DNA of 64,000 nucleotides from Microcella alkalica (GTDB taxonomy: Bacteria; Actinomycetota; Actinomycetes; Actinomycetales; Microbacteriaceae), in NCBI RefSeq assembly GCF_014595885.1, contig NZ_JABUKC010000001.1:124001-188000 (forward strand). The letters are read 5' to 3'. The translations under genes and the position numbers were made by a program. Position 1 is the stretch's first letter; the number at the start of each line of letters is the position of its first letter. Below the pieces are notes generated by a model. The model did no database searches. It saw nothing but the letters and a program-made list of their open reading frames with translations, and had not been told where the DNA came from. Positions 8,106-17,457 of the stretch are shown in pieces.

Positions 8106-9197
8106 TCAGACGACGGGCTCGTCGCGCGCCGCGACGCGCCCGGCCTCCTCGGCTTCGAGGCGCTTCGCCTCGGCCTCGGCCTCGGCGTCGGGCTTGACCG
8201 AGTGCACGTCGGCGGTCTGGGGCACGCGCACGATGAGCGCGGCCGGGTCGACGCGCACGCCGAGGCGGGTGATCATGCCCATCTCCTCGCCGTCGATCTC
8301 GAACTCCTCCGGGCCGCGGAAGCGCAGGTCGGCGCGACGGCCCTGGAAGTAGCGCAGCGGGCGCACGCGCTTGTCGGCGGCGATGAGGCGCCGCCCGAAG
8401 CGGCTCTTGCGCAGCACGCCGTTCTCCCAGATGACGGTCGTGCCGATGCGCACCCAGCCGAGCACGTTCTTCGGCCGCATCGCGACGATGTCGATGAGGC
8501 CGTCGTCGACCTTCGCGTCGGGCAGGATCGGCACGTTGCCCGGCAGGATGCCGCAGTTGCCGATGAGCAGCGTGCTCACGGTGGTCGAGCGGCTCGAGGC
8601 GCCGTCGAGCGAGTAGGTGACGCGCACCGCGTTGACGTCCTTGAAGATGCGCGCGACGGCCTCGACGTAGGCGAGCCAGCCGACCTTCTTCTTCAACTCG
8701 GGGTTCGTCGCGGCGATCATCTTCGCGTCGAGCCCGACGCCGAGCATCACGACGAAGACGTGCGAGGTCGCGGCGCCCTCGGCGTCGACGATGTCGACGA
8801 CGCCGACGTCGATCGCGCGGTCGCTGCCGGTGAAGGCGGTGCGCACGGCGCCGGCGACGTCGTTGAGCGTGAGGTCGAGGTTGCGGGCGAGCAGGTTGCC
8901 GGTGCCGGCCGGCAGCAGCGTGAGGGGGGTGCCCGAGCCGCGCAGCCCCTCGGCCACGGCGCGCACGGTGCCGTCGCCACCGGCGGCGAGCACGACGTCG
9001 ACGCCCTGCTCGACGGCGTGCCGCGCGGGGCCCTGACCCGGGTCGTCGACGCTCGTCTCGAGCCAGAGGGTCTCGGCCCAGCCGTGCTCGCGCTCGGCGA
9101 TGAGCACGGCCTGGCGCACAGCATCCTCATCGATCTTGATCGGGTTGTAGACGACCGCCGCGCGGGGGCGACGGGCATCCTGCTGAGGCACGCTCAT
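8106..9197 (-). CDS. Diacylglycerol kinase-family lipid kinase
   Basis: This 363-residue protein has the DAGK catalytic fold. An N-terminal [11 protein letters not shown] strand-turn is followed by the nucleotide-binding GGDGT motif (73-77), the [14 protein letters not shown] loop and a C-terminal beta domain ending [18 protein letters not shown]. Such enzymes (YegS/DgkB type) phosphorylate diacylglycerol or related lipids at the inner membrane face and recycle them into phospholipid synthesis. The true substrate is unknown. The last 30 residues are Glu/Ala rich and not part of the family core. A TAGCCT box six bases before the ATG indicates a leaderless transcript. Confidence 0.88.
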   Translation of the reverse strand: MSVPQQDARRPRAAVVYNPIKIDEDAVRQAVLIAEREHGWAETLWLETSVDDPGQGPARHAVEQGVDVVLAAGGDGTVRAVAEGLRGSGTPLTLLPAGTGNLLARNLDLTLNDVAGAVRTAFTGSDRAIDVGVVDIVDAEGAATSHVFVVMLGVGLDAKMIAATNPELKKKVGWLAYVEAVARIFKDVNAVRVTYSLDGASSRSTTVSTLLIGNCGILPGNVPILPDAKVDDGLIDIVAMRPKNVLGWVRIGTTVIWENGVLRKSRFGRRLIAADKRVRPLRYFQGRRADLRFRGPEEFEIDGEEMGMITRLGVRVDPAALIVRVPQTADVHSVKPDAEAEAEAKRLEAEEAGRVAARDEPVV

Positions 9198-9203
9198 GGC
9201 GTC

Positions 9204-9209
9204 AGGCTA
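9204..9209 (-). promoter_or_regulatory. -10 box TAGCCT of the lipid kinase gene
   Basis: On the minus strand, TAGCCT ends exactly six bases before the ATG at 9197, which is the leaderless arrangement. Confidence 0.65.
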
Positions 9210-9268
9210 GGGCATCGCCCCTGAACGGCCGAGGGGGTCGCTCCGAGCGCGCGTGCCAGACTAGAGGC

Positions 9269-10534
9269 GTGATCGACCCCCAGCTGCTGCGCGAGAACCC
9301 CGACATCGTCAGAGCATCCCAGCGGGCGCGTCGATCGTCGGTCGAGGTCGTCGACGAGGCCGTCGACGCCGACCGCGCGCGGCGCGAGGCGATCACCGCC
9401 TTCGAGGCGCTGCGGGCCGAGCAGAACGCGCACGGCAAGCGCGTCGCGCAGGCTCCGAAGGAGGAGAAGGCCGCGCTCGTCGCCGAGGCGCAGCAGCTCT
9501 CGGCCCGGGTGAAGGCCGCGCAGCAGGCCGCGAACGAGGCGGACGAGGCGTTCACGCGCATCGCCGGCGGCATCCCCAACGTCGTGCTGCCGGGCGTGCC
9601 CGAGGGCGGGGAGGACGACTTCGTCACCCTGCGCGAGGTCGGCGAGAAGCCGACCTTCGACTTCGAGCCGCGCGACCACCTCGCGCTCGGCGAGCTGCTC
9701 GACGCGATCGACATGCCGCGCGGCGTGAAGGTCAGCGGCTCGCGCTTCTACTTCCTCAAGGGCGTCGGCGCGCGCCTCGAGCTCGCGCTCATGAACCTCG
9801 CCCTCGACCGGGCACTCGCCGCCGGGTTCACCCCGCTCATCACCCCGACGCTCGTGAAGCCCGAGATCATGAGCGGCACCGGGTTCCTCGGCGAGCACGC
9901 CGACGAGATCTACCACCTGCCCGCCGACGACCTCTACCTCACGGGCACGAGCGAGGTCGCGCTCGCCGGCTACCACGCGGGCGAGATCATCGACGTCGCC
10001 AAGGGCCCGCTGCGCTACGCCGGCTGGTCGACCTGCTACCGCCGCGAGGCCGGCAGCTACGGTCGCGACACCCGCGGCATCATCCGCGTGCACCAGTTCC
10101 AGAAGCTCGAGATGTTCAGCTACATCGACCCGGCCGACGCCGAGGCCGAGCACGAGCGCCTGCTGGCGCTGCAGGAGGGGATGCTGCAGTCGCTGGGCCT
10201 CGCCTATCGCGTCATCGACACCGCGGCCGGCGATCTCGGCACGAGCGCCGCGCGCAAGTTCGACGTCGAAGCCTGGGTGCCGACGCAGGGCGCCTACCGC
10301 GAGCTGACGAGCACGAGCAACTGCACGACCTTCCAGGCCCGCCGCCTCGACACGCGCTTCCGCGGGGAGGACGGCCGCACGGCCCCGGTTGCGACCCTCA
10401 ATGGCACGCTCGCGACGACCCGGTGGATCGTCGCCCTCCTCGAGACGCACCAGCGCGCCGACGGCTCGGTCGCGGTGCCGGATGCCCTGCGCCCGTACCT
10501 CGGCGGCCTCGAGGTGCTGGAGCCGGTCGCGTGA
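9269..10534 (+). CDS. serS: Seryl-tRNA synthetase
   Basis: This 421-residue class II synthetase charges tRNA-Ser. The N-terminal 110 residues form the tRNA-binding coiled coil (repeated Ala/Glu/Arg heptads). The catalytic core follows with motif 1, [11 protein letters not shown], motif 2 ([16 protein letters not shown] then [11 protein letters not shown]) and motif 3 near the C-terminus ([15 protein letters not shown]). The GTG at 9269 starts at [12 protein letters not shown], the typical family N-terminus. A CAGACT box six bases upstream suggests a leaderless transcript. The stop overlaps the start of the next gene by four bases. Two tRNA-Ser genes lie within the next 4 kb. Confidence 0.97.
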   Translation: MIDPQLLRENPDIVRASQRARRSSVEVVDEAVDADRARREAITAFEALRAEQNAHGKRVAQAPKEEKAALVAEAQQLSARVKAAQQAANEADEAFTRIAGGIPNVVLPGVPEGGEDDFVTLREVGEKPTFDFEPRDHLALGELLDAIDMPRGVKVSGSRFYFLKGVGARLELALMNLALDRALAAGFTPLITPTLVKPEIMSGTGFLGEHADEIYHLPADDLYLTGTSEVALAGYHAGEIIDVAKGPLRYAGWSTCYRREAGSYGRDTRGIIRVHQFQKLEMFSYIDPADAEAEHERLLALQEGMLQSLGLAYRVIDTAAGDLGTSAARKFDVEAWVPTQGAYRELTSTSNCTTFQARRLDTRFRGEDGRTAPVATLNGTLATTRWIVALLETHQRADGSVAVPDALRPYLGGLEVLEPVA

Positions 10535-11379
10535 CCCCGACGCGGCACGAGCACGACGCGGCCGACGACGAGCGCTGGCTCATCGCCCTCGACATCGACG
10601 GCACCGTGCTGCATGAGGACGGCACGCTCACCGACGCCGTCGAGCGCGAAGTGCACCGCCTGCGCGACGCCGGGCACGAGGTCATGCTCGCCACGGGCCG
10701 CTCGGTCGCCATGACCCTGCCGGTGCTCGAGCGGCTCGACATCGCCCCCCACTACGTCGTGTGCTCGAACGGCGCCATCACGCTCGCTCGGGATCCGGAG
10801 GCCCCCACGGGATACCGACGCGAGCACGTCGAGACGTTCGATGCGACGGACGTGCTGACGCGCATCCGCCCGCATCTGACCCAGGCGAACTACGCCGTCG
10901 AGGACGAGACCGGTGTGTACCGCTACACCGGCTGGTTCCCCGACGGCGCGCTCGGCGCCATCAGCCACGAGGTGCCCTTCGACGAGCTGTGCCGCGAGCC
11001 CGCGACGCGCGTCGTCGTCATCTCGCCCGGCCACGCGATGGAGGAGTTCCTCGCCGCCGTCGAGCTCATGGGTCTGCACCAGGTCAGCTACAACGTCGGC
11101 TGGACGGCCTGGCTCGACATCGCGCCCGACGGCGTCAACAAGTCCACGGCTCTCGAGCGGGTGCGGGATGCCCTCGGCATTCCCGGGGAGCGCGTCATGG
11201 CCGTGGGCGACGGTCGCAACGACATCGAGATGCTCGCGTGGGCGACGAGCATCGGCGGCCGCGGCGTCGCCATGGGGCAGGCGCCGGAGGAGGTCGTCGC
11301 GGCGGCCTCCGAGGTCACCGAGCGCGACACCGCCGACGGGCTGGCACGTGCGCTCGCCTCGCTCGGCTCGTCACGCTGA
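10531..11379 (+). CDS. Cof-type HAD-superfamily phosphatase
   Basis: This 282-residue hydrolase has HAD motif I LDIDGT (nucleophile Asp21, acid Asp23) and motif II ATGRS. A C2B-type cap domain covers about residues 90-200, a conserved Lys lies in GVNKSTALE, and motif IV is [11 protein letters not shown]. Such enzymes dephosphorylate sugar phosphates or flavin nucleotides, and the substrate cannot be inferred. The GTG start overlaps the serS TGA (GTGA), so translation is coupled to serS. This coupling is recurrent in actinobacteria, which may point to a role in clearing a phosphorylated metabolite. Confidence 0.88.
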   Translation: MTPTRHEHDAADDERWLIALDIDGTVLHEDGTLTDAVEREVHRLRDAGHEVMLATGRSVAMTLPVLERLDIAPHYVVCSNGAITLARDPEAPTGYRREHVETFDATDVLTRIRPHLTQANYAVEDETGVYRYTGWFPDGALGAISHEVPFDELCREPATRVVVISPGHAMEEFLAAVELMGLHQVSYNVGWTAWLDIAPDGVNKSTALERVRDALGIPGERVMAVGDGRNDIEMLAWATSIGGRGVAMGQAPEEVVAAASEVTERDTADGLARALASLGSSR

Positions 11380-11460
11380 GCGTTCGTCACCCGAACGGGG
11401 AGCATCCCGGCCAGCCCGTTCTGAGCGTCACTCCGGCTAGGATCGAGTTTTGGTGTCCAA

Positions 11461-11545
11461 GGAGGGCTGTCCGAGCGGCCGATGGAGCCGGTCTTGAAAA
11501 CCGGTGGGCAGAGATGTCTCGTGGGTTCGAATCCCACGCCCTCCG
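11461..11545 (+). tRNA. tRNA-Ser (anticodon TGA)
   Basis: The acceptor stem GGAGGGC/GCCCTCC, anticodon loop CTTGAAA with TGA at 11495-11497, a long variable arm and the T-loop GTTCGAATC are all present. The gene is 85 nt to the discriminator G and CCA is not encoded. It reads UCA and other UCN serine codons. Confidence 0.97.
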
Positions 11546-11592
11546 CTGCGGGGCGGCGCTCGACGCCTGCCGCCGACCATCGAGGAGAGTGA

Positions 11593-12891
11593 ATGTCGGA
11601 ACCGAGGCGCGATCGCACGATGCGCTCCCTGCCGACCGCCCGCATCCGTCACGGCCGGCTGCGCCGATCGAGCGGATGGCGCACGGCGCTCTCGGGCATC
11701 GCCGCGGGTCTGTCGATCGTGCTCGTCAGCGGCGCCTCCGTCGCGGCGATCACACTCGCCCAGCTCGACGCGAACATCGACGAGGTCGTGCTGACCGGCG
11801 CGAACGGCGAGGTGCGCGAGCTGCCGACGGTCGGCGAGTGGGAGGGCGGCTTCAACGTGCTCATCGTCGGCGTCGACAACGCCGAGGGGCAGAGCGACGC
11901 CCGCGAGCGCGACGGCGCGACCCTCAACGACGTCAACATCCTCGTGCACGTCGCGGAGGACCAGCAGTCGGCGGTCGCCGTCTCCATCCCCCGCGACCTC
12001 GTCGTGCCGATCCCCGAGTGCCCGCAGGAGGACGGCGGCACGAGCTACGCGATGAGCGCGCAGCCGTTCAACTCGGCCTTCAGCGTCGGCGGGCTCAACT
12101 GCGTCGTGCTGACCGCGGAGGCGCTCACGGGTCTGTCGATCCCGTACGCCGGCACGATCTCGTTCGACGGCGTCGCCATGATGTCGACGGCCGTCGGCGG
12201 CGTCGACGTCTGCGTCGACGCGCCCGTCTACGACAGCTACACCGGCCTCGACCTGCCGACGGCCGGCACCCACACGATCGAGGGCTACACGGCGCTCGCC
12301 TTCCTGCGCTCGCGGCACGGCGTCGGTGACGGCTCCGACCTCAGCCGCATTTCCAGCCAGCAGGTCTACATGTCGTCGCTCATGCGCACCCTGCAGAGCA
12401 ACGGCACGCTCACCGACCCGACGAAGCTGTACGGCCTCGCGCAGGTCGCCACGAAGGCGATGTCGCTGTCGTCGAGCCTCGCGAGCCTCGACACGATGGT
12501 GTCGATGGCGCTCGTGCTGAAGGACATCCCGACCGAGAACATCACCTTCGTGCAGTACCCGGCGACGACGGGCCTCGGCGGCGTGTACGCCGGCAAGGCC
12601 GCCCCGGTCGAGCGCCTGGCGGATGCTCTCTTTGAGAAGATCCGCAACGACGAGTCGTTCCTGCTCGAGGAGGACGCGACCGGCAACGGCTCGACCCTCG
12701 CCGAGCCGGCCCCGAGCCCCTCGGCACCGGCCCCGGAGCCGAGCCCGACCGAGACCGCGACCGCGGCTCCCGCCCCGAGCGCGTCGCCCACCGTGCCGCC
12801 CGTGCCGGGTGAGGAGCCCGCCGCGCCCGAGGTGCTCGAGGGCGTGCTCGGCCAGACCGCCGCCCAGCAGACCTGCTCGGTCGCCAACTGA
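11593..12891 (+). CDS. LytR-CpsA-Psr (LCP) family wall-glycopolymer ligase, copy 1
   Basis: This 432-residue type II membrane protein has a basic cytoplasmic N-terminus (1-32), one membrane helix (about 33-55) and an extracellular LCP domain (80-370). Domain landmarks are NVLIVGVDNAEG, LNDVNILVHV, VSIPRDLVVPIP with the catalytic-type Arg, and LAFLRSRHGVGDGSDLSRISSQQ. A Pro/Ala/Ser-rich tail (about 375-415) follows. LCP enzymes move teichoic acid, arabinogalactan or capsule-type polymers from lipid carriers onto peptidoglycan. A GAGGAG Shine-Dalgarno precedes the ATG. It is separated by only 13 bp from a close paralogue. Confidence 0.93.
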   Translation: MSEPRRDRTMRSLPTARIRHGRLRRSSGWRTALSGIAAGLSIVLVSGASVAAITLAQLDANIDEVVLTGANGEVRELPTVGEWEGGFNVLIVGVDNAEGQSDARERDGATLNDVNILVHVAEDQQSAVAVSIPRDLVVPIPECPQEDGGTSYAMSAQPFNSAFSVGGLNCVVLTAEALTGLSIPYAGTISFDGVAMMSTAVGGVDVCVDAPVYDSYTGLDLPTAGTHTIEGYTALAFLRSRHGVGDGSDLSRISSQQVYMSSLMRTLQSNGTLTDPTKLYGLAQVATKAMSLSSSLASLDTMVSMALVLKDIPTENITFVQYPATTGLGGVYAGKAAPVERLADALFEKIRNDESFLLEEDATGNGSTLAEPAPSPSAPAPEPSPTETATAAPAPSASPTVPPVPGEEPAAPEVLEGVLGQTAAQQTCSVAN

Positions 12892-12904
12892 TCGGCGACG
12901 CGAC

Positions 12905-14167
12905 GTGACCGACTCGAGCCGTCGCACCGCCGCGGCGCCGACGGCTCCGCGCGCCGCCGTGCGCCACGGTCGGCTGCGCCCGGCCTCCGCGCTGCGCACG
13001 GCGCTGTCGGCGCTCGCCGGGGTGCTCGTCGTCGCGCTCGTGAGCGGAGCATCCGTCGCTGCGATCGCCGCGTACCGCCTCGCGGCGGAGGTCGACGCGG
13101 TCGACATCGGGGGCGAGACGCCCACCGTCGGCGAGTGGGAGGGCGGCTTCAACGTGCTCATCGTCGGCATCGACAACGCCGAGGGGCAGGCCGATGCGGA
13201 GGAGCGCGACTCGACGCTCAACGACGTGAACATGCTCGTGCACGTCGCGGAGGACCAGCAGTCGGCGGTCGCCGTCAGCATCCCGCGCGACCTCATGGTC
13301 GACATCCCCACCTGCCAGCAGGAGGACGGCTCGACCTCCGACGCCGTCGAGTTCGTGCAGATCAACTCGGCCTACGGCCGGGGCGGACTGCCCTGCGTGG
13401 TCGACACCGTCGAGCAGCTCACCGGGCTCGAGATCCCCTACGCGGGCACCATCTCCTTCGACGGCGTCGCCCGCATGTCGTCCGCCGTCGGCGGCGTCGA
13501 GGTCTGCATCGACGCACCGATCTCCGACCCGTACACGGGCTTGAACCTCAGCACCGCCGGCACGCACACGGTCGAGGGGTACGAGGCGCTCGCCTTCCTC
13601 CGAACGCGGTACGGCGTCGGGGACGGCGGCGACCTCAGCCGCATCTCGAACCAGCAGACCTACCTGTCGTCGCTCGTGCGGAAGGTGCAGAGCGACGGCG
13701 TGCTCACCGACCTCGGCGCGCTCTACGGCCTCGCCCGCGTCACCACCGAATCGATGGAGCTCTCGACGAGCCTCGCGCCGCTCGACACGATGGTCGCCAT
13801 GGCGCGCGTGCTCGCCGACATGCCCACGGAGAACATCGTCTTCGTGCAGTACCCGGGCGAGACCGTGCTCGACGGCGACCTCGCCGGACGCGTGGTGCCC
13901 CTGGAGGATGCGGCGGATGCCCTTCTGGAGCGCATCCGGAACGACGAGCGCTTCCTGCCCGACGAGCCGGAGCAGGGCACCGTCGCCGACCCGAACGCTC
14001 CCAACCCGGCACCCTCGGCGACCGCCGCGCCCGCGCCGAGTGAGCCGGCCGCCGCGCCGTCGGCCACTCCCTCGAGTTCGGCCACCGCGGAGCCGGAGCC
14101 GCCCGTGCTCGAGAACGTGCCCGGGCAGACCGCGGCAGACCGGCGCTGCTCGGCCGCGAACGACTGA
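12905..14167 (+). CDS. LytR-CpsA-Psr (LCP) family wall-glycopolymer ligase, copy 2
   Basis: This 420-residue protein is a tandem paralogue of the previous gene. Its membrane helix, the stretch TVGEWEGGFNVLIVGIDNAEG, the IPRDLMVDIPTC loop and LAFLRTRYGVGDGGDLSRIS align almost without gaps to copy 1. The Pro/Ala/Ser tail and the C-terminal GQTAADRRCS also match (copy 1 ends GQTAAQQTCS). The GTG at 12905 is used because it precedes the conserved basic N-terminus. A conserved Cys four to six residues from the end is unusual for the family core. The pair probably arose by local duplication and may attach different wall polymers. Confidence 0.92.
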   Translation: MTDSSRRTAAAPTAPRAAVRHGRLRPASALRTALSALAGVLVVALVSGASVAAIAAYRLAAEVDAVDIGGETPTVGEWEGGFNVLIVGIDNAEGQADAEERDSTLNDVNMLVHVAEDQQSAVAVSIPRDLMVDIPTCQQEDGSTSDAVEFVQINSAYGRGGLPCVVDTVEQLTGLEIPYAGTISFDGVARMSSAVGGVEVCIDAPISDPYTGLNLSTAGTHTVEGYEALAFLRTRYGVGDGGDLSRISNQQTYLSSLVRKVQSDGVLTDLGALYGLARVTTESMELSTSLAPLDTMVAMARVLADMPTENIVFVQYPGETVLDGDLAGRVVPLEDAADALLERIRNDERFLPDEPEQGTVADPNAPNPAPSATAAPAPSEPAAAPSATPSSSATAEPEPPVLENVPGQTAADRRCSAAND

Positions 14168-14193
14168 CGGCGAGCATCCGCCCGCTCTCGGGC

Positions 14194-14199
14194 TATAGT
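14194..14199 (+). promoter_or_regulatory. -10 box TATAGT of tRNA-Ser(GCT)
   Basis: TATAGT lies 17 bases before the mature tRNA 5' end, a position typical of stable RNA promoters. Confidence 0.5.
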
Positions 14200-14216
14200 G
14201 GTGGAGGCTCACGCCA

Positions 14217-14306
14217 GGAGACGTCGCATAGTCCGGTCGAGTGCACCACCCTGCTAAGGTGGAGTCCCCGTTTAGGGGACCGAGGGTTCAAATCCCTCCG
14301 TCTCCG
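14217..14306 (+). tRNA. tRNA-Ser (anticodon GCT)
   Basis: The acceptor stem GGAGACG/CGTCTCC, anticodon loop CTGCTAA with GCT at 14253-14255, a long variable arm with a CCCC/GGGG stem and the T-loop GTTCAAATC are visible. The gene is 90 nt to the discriminator G without encoded CCA. It reads AGC and AGU. Confidence 0.97.
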
Positions 14307-14320
14307 CGCTCTGTTCTTTA

Positions 14321-14379
14321 TCGCGCCGCCGCTCCTGCGGCGCGAGTGTTCTCCATCGCGCCGCCGCTCCTGCGGCGCG
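14321..14379. repeat. Duplicated terminator hairpin (two identical 24-bp copies, 35-bp period)
   Basis: The same 24-bp hairpin sequence (stem CGCGCCGC/GCGGCGCG, loop CGCTCCT) occurs at 14321-14344 and 14356-14379. It sits between the tRNA-Ser gene and the convergent histidine kinase remnant, where it would terminate both transcripts. The exact duplication indicates a recent local copying event. Confidence 0.75.
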
Positions 14380-14381
14380 GC

Positions 14382-16037
14382 TCAGCCGCGGGGGAGCCGC
14401 ACGGTGACGGTCGTGCCCTGACTGACCGCGCTCTCGACCAGCACCTCGCCGCCGTGCGCCTCGACGATCGCCTGCACGATCGCGAGGCCCAGCCCGATGC
14501 CCCGGATGGCCGCCGAGCGCGCCTCGTGCGCGCGGAAGAACTGCTCGAAGAGCCGCTCCTGGTCCTCGTCGGAGATGCCGATGCCAGTGTCGCGCACCCG
14601 CACGATTGCGCTGGCACCCTCCTCGATGAGTGCCACGTCGATCGTGCCTCCCGCCGGGGTGTAGCGGATCGCGTTCGTCAGCAGGTTCTCGACCACCTGG
14701 GAGACCCGGTGCGCGTCGACCGACGCCGCGACGGGATGCCCCGGAGGCTCGCACGCGAGCTGCACGCCCTTCCGCTCCGCTTCCGCACGCACGGCGCCGA
14801 CCGCCTCCTGGACGACCCGGACGAGATCGACGGGCTGCCGGTCGAGGGCGATCGGAGCCCGCCGTGAGCCGGCGACGGTCAACAGGTCGCGCACGAGCAG
14901 CTGCTGACGCTGCACGCTGCGCTCCATGACCTCGAGATACCCGGCGACCTCCTCGCCGAACTCCTCGCGGCGCTCGAGCAGGATGTCCAAGAAGCCGCGC
15001 ATCGTCGTGAGGGGTGTGCGCAACTCGTGCGAGACGGTGCCGATGAAGACGTCCTTCGACTCGAGCGCCTGGAGGTACGCCGTGACGTCGTTGATGACGA
15101 GCACGTTCGCGAGGTGCTCCCCCGACTCGGTGTGCACCGGTCCGCCGGAGATCGAAAGGGCGCTCTGACGGCCGGCGGGAGGGCCCACCCACACCAGTCG
15201 GTCGCGCAGCGTGTCGCCGCGCAGCACGCGCTGGAAGGAGGACTCCTCCGCGGCGATCGGGGTAACGCGGTCCATCTCGAAGGCCCGCACCTCGCCGAAC
15301 GACAGTCACGGGTCACGTCCGTCGGCCGAGAGGTCGGGGCTCTCTCGCAGCACGCGATTCATGAGGATCGGCTCCCCTGCGGGCGAGAAGACGATGACGC
15401 CGACGTCGAGCTGATCGAGCACGGTGTCGAGGAGGCGACGCGTCCGCTCGATGTCGCGCGTCGCGTCGGCCCGTCGACGCTGCTCCGCTCCGAGCTCGTC
15501 CTGCCTGCCGGAGAGCACCGAGGCGATCGCGTAGGCGATGCACGCCGCGACGACCAGCACGAGCGGGCTCACGATCGCCGACATGAGGGCGGCATCGGCG
15601 CCCTGCTCGTCCAGCACGCCCTGCTGCAGCCGGATGACGTCGGCGGTGCCGACGGTGAGCGTCGCGGGCGCGAAGAGCAGGAGCGCAGCGCGCTTGCGCG
15701 TGAGGCCGATCCACGCCGCGGGCAGGGCGAGCAGCAGCAGGAGAGCGCTCGTCGTCGCACCCCCATCGGCGAAGCGGAGCACCGCGACGCCTGCAACGTC
15801 GAGGAAGGGCATCGCGAACATCCACGGCCGGTAGCGCGGTGAGTCGAAACCGGGAAGGACGAGCATCGCCGATGCCGCGAGGATCAGCGTTGCACCGACG
15901 AGGAAGGCCGGCGTCGAGACGGCCCCCGCATCGACGACGAGCAGGATGACGGTGCTGATGGCGAAGAGCGCGAGCGTGGCACCCTGCAGGAAGAGACTCG
16001 TCGCTCGCGGCGATACGAGCGGGTGGTCGTCAAACAT
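14382..16037 (-). pseudogene. Membrane histidine kinase interrupted by an in-frame TGA
   Basis: Read through one TGA at 15306-15308, this is a continuous 551-residue sensor kinase. The N-terminal part (ATG at 16037) has about six membrane helices (20-185), then a linker and the first half of a PAS domain ending LSADGRDP. After the TGA the same frame continues into the rest of PAS, the H-box VSHELRTPLTTM and an HATPase with LLTNAIRYTP (N-box), VRDTGIGIS (G1) and GIGLGLAIV (G2). No frameshift is needed. Either the gene is recently dead, or the kinase half is made separately from the GTG at 15290 as a soluble protein. A sequencing error (TGG or CGA read as TGA) is the third option. No response regulator lies next to it. 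The exact N-terminal start is uncertain. Confidence 0.8.
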
Positions 16038-16226
16038 CGGCGCATCCTGGCCCCGGGACGTCGTAGGGTCCTGCACGGTTCCGAGAGTAGGAGGAGCGCG
16101 GGCCCCGGCGCGCGCGGGCGCGCGGGGGAGCGCCGCAGTCGTCGTCACGCCCCAGGGCGCACCGCCGACTCGATTCGCGACCCTCCCGCGTCGCTGATAT
16201 GCTCGCTCAGTCGCTCCGGTGACAGT

Positions 16227-16299
16227 GCGCCCGTAGCTCAATGGATAGAGCATCTGACTACGGATCAGAAGGTTAGGGGTTCGAGTCCCTTCGGGCGCG
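16227..16299 (+). tRNA. tRNA-Arg (anticodon ACG)
   Basis: The acceptor stem GCGCCCG/CGGGCGC, D-arm, anticodon stem TCTGA/TCAGA with ACG at 16260-16262 and the T-loop GTTCGAGTC are visible, 73 nt in all. The A34 should be deaminated to inosine by TadA, whose gene lies at 37.9 kb. A TATGCT box is present about 25 bases upstream. Confidence 0.97.
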
Positions 16300-16320
16300 C
16301 AGACGGCTTCCGAGCCGCAG

Positions 16321-16347
16321 GAAGGCCCTCGCTCAGCGGGGGCCTTC
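16321..16347 (+). terminator. Terminator after tRNA-Arg
   Basis: The stem GAAGGCCCT with GGGGCCTTC (one T-G pair) and a 9-base loop, followed by GTCGTT, lies 22 bases after the tRNA end. Confidence 0.65.
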
Positions 16348-16358
16348 GTCGTTCGCGC

Positions 16359-16364
16359 GATAAT
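16359..16364 (+). promoter_or_regulatory. -10 box GATAAT of the Sua5 gene
   Basis: GATAAT ends seven bases before the ATG at 16372, consistent with a leaderless or near-leaderless transcript. Confidence 0.55.
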
Positions 16365-16371
16365 CGAGGGG

Positions 16372-17364
16372 ATGCACGCCCCCGACCTCCCCGACTCCTC
16401 CGGCGACCTCGCCCTCGCCGCCCGCGCCCTCGCTGACGGCCGCCTGGTGGCCTTCCCCACCGAGACGGTTTTCGGGCTCGGGGCGAATGCGCTGGATCCG
16501 GCCGCGGTCGCCCGCATCTTCGCCGCCAAGGGCCGCCCGGCCGACCACCCTCTCATCGTGCACGTCAGCGACCCCGCCCTGCTCGACACGCTCGCGATCG
16601 ACGTGCCCGACTACGCTCGCGCCCTCGCCGCGGCGTTCTGGCCCGGCCCGCTCACGCTGATCCTGCCGCGGTCGCCGATCGTGCCCGACGCCGTGACGGG
16701 CGGGCAGCCCACGGTCGGCGTGCGGGTGCCGAGCCACCCAGTGGCGCTCGAGCTGCTGCGTGCCTTCGAGGCGCTCGGCGGGCGCGGCGTGGCCGCGCCG
16801 AGCGCGAACCGGTTCGGGCGGGTCTCGCCGACGACGGCGCAGGCGGTGCGAGACGAGCTCGGTGCGCACCTCGAGCCGGGCGACTTGGTCGTCGAGGGCG
16901 AGCCGTCGCACGTCGGCATCGAGTCGACGATCGTCGACTGCACCGGGCCCGCGCCGGTCATCCTGCGCCCGGGGGCGGTGACGGGCGCCGTGATCGAGGC
17001 GACCACGGGCCTCGCGCTGGGCGAGCGGCACGAGCGCATCCGCGTGAGCGGGTCGCTCGCCTCGCACTACGCGCCGACCGCGGCGGTCGTGCTCGACGTC
17101 GAGCCTCGCCCCGGTGACGGGCTCATCGCGCTCGCCGACGTCGCGACTCCCGAGGGCGTCGTGCGGCTCGCCTCGCCCGCGACCGCGGAGCAGTACGCGC
17201 AGCGTTTGTACGCGGCGCTGCGCGACGCCGACGCGCGCGGGCTGGGGCGGGTCGTCGCCGTCACCCCGAGCGGCGAGGGCATTGCGGCGGCGATCCGCGA
17301 TCGACTGCAGCGGGCGGCGCACGGCTCCGTGCCGGGCGCGGCGTCGAGCACCTCGCCAAGATAG
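16372..17364 (+). CDS. L-threonylcarbamoyladenylate synthase, Sua5 type
   Basis: This 330-residue protein makes threonylcarbamoyl-AMP from threonine, bicarbonate and ATP, the first step of the t6A37 modification of ANN-decoding tRNAs. The YrdC/TsaC domain (about 15-205) shows GRLVAFPTETVFGLGANA, the KGRP motif (FAAKGRPADHPL), FWPGPLTLIL and APSANRFGRVSPT. A linker with SGSLASHYAPTA leads into the C-terminal Sua5 domain (about 225-325), which marks the long form rather than short TsaC. It is preceded by tRNA-Arg and its terminator and has its own -10 box. Confidence 0.93.
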   Translation: MHAPDLPDSSGDLALAARALADGRLVAFPTETVFGLGANALDPAAVARIFAAKGRPADHPLIVHVSDPALLDTLAIDVPDYARALAAAFWPGPLTLILPRSPIVPDAVTGGQPTVGVRVPSHPVALELLRAFEALGGRGVAAPSANRFGRVSPTTAQAVRDELGAHLEPGDLVVEGEPSHVGIESTIVDCTGPAPVILRPGAVTGAVIEATTGLALGERHERIRVSGSLASHYAPTAAVVLDVEPRPGDGLIALADVATPEGVVRLASPATAEQYAQRLYAALRDADARGLGRVVAVTPSGEGIAAAIRDRLQRAAHGSVPGAASSTSPR

Positions 17365-17457
17365 CAGGAACCCCTAGCATTTCCTCGGCCTCCCGAGTAT
17401 CGTGAGGCGCGCCCACAAGGCGCCGCGCTCGCGAGAGCGCAGAACGAGGGAGTTCCC

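Noticed and set aside
15306-15308. TGA in the histidine kinase as a selenocysteine codon
   Set aside because: No SECIS-like hairpin was recognised downstream, the position is inside a PAS domain not known to use selenocysteine, and a stop or error is simpler.
11461-16299. tRNA-rich segment as an integration hot spot or island
   Set aside because: No integrase, att-like duplication of tRNA 3' ends or atypical composition was found near the three tRNA genes.
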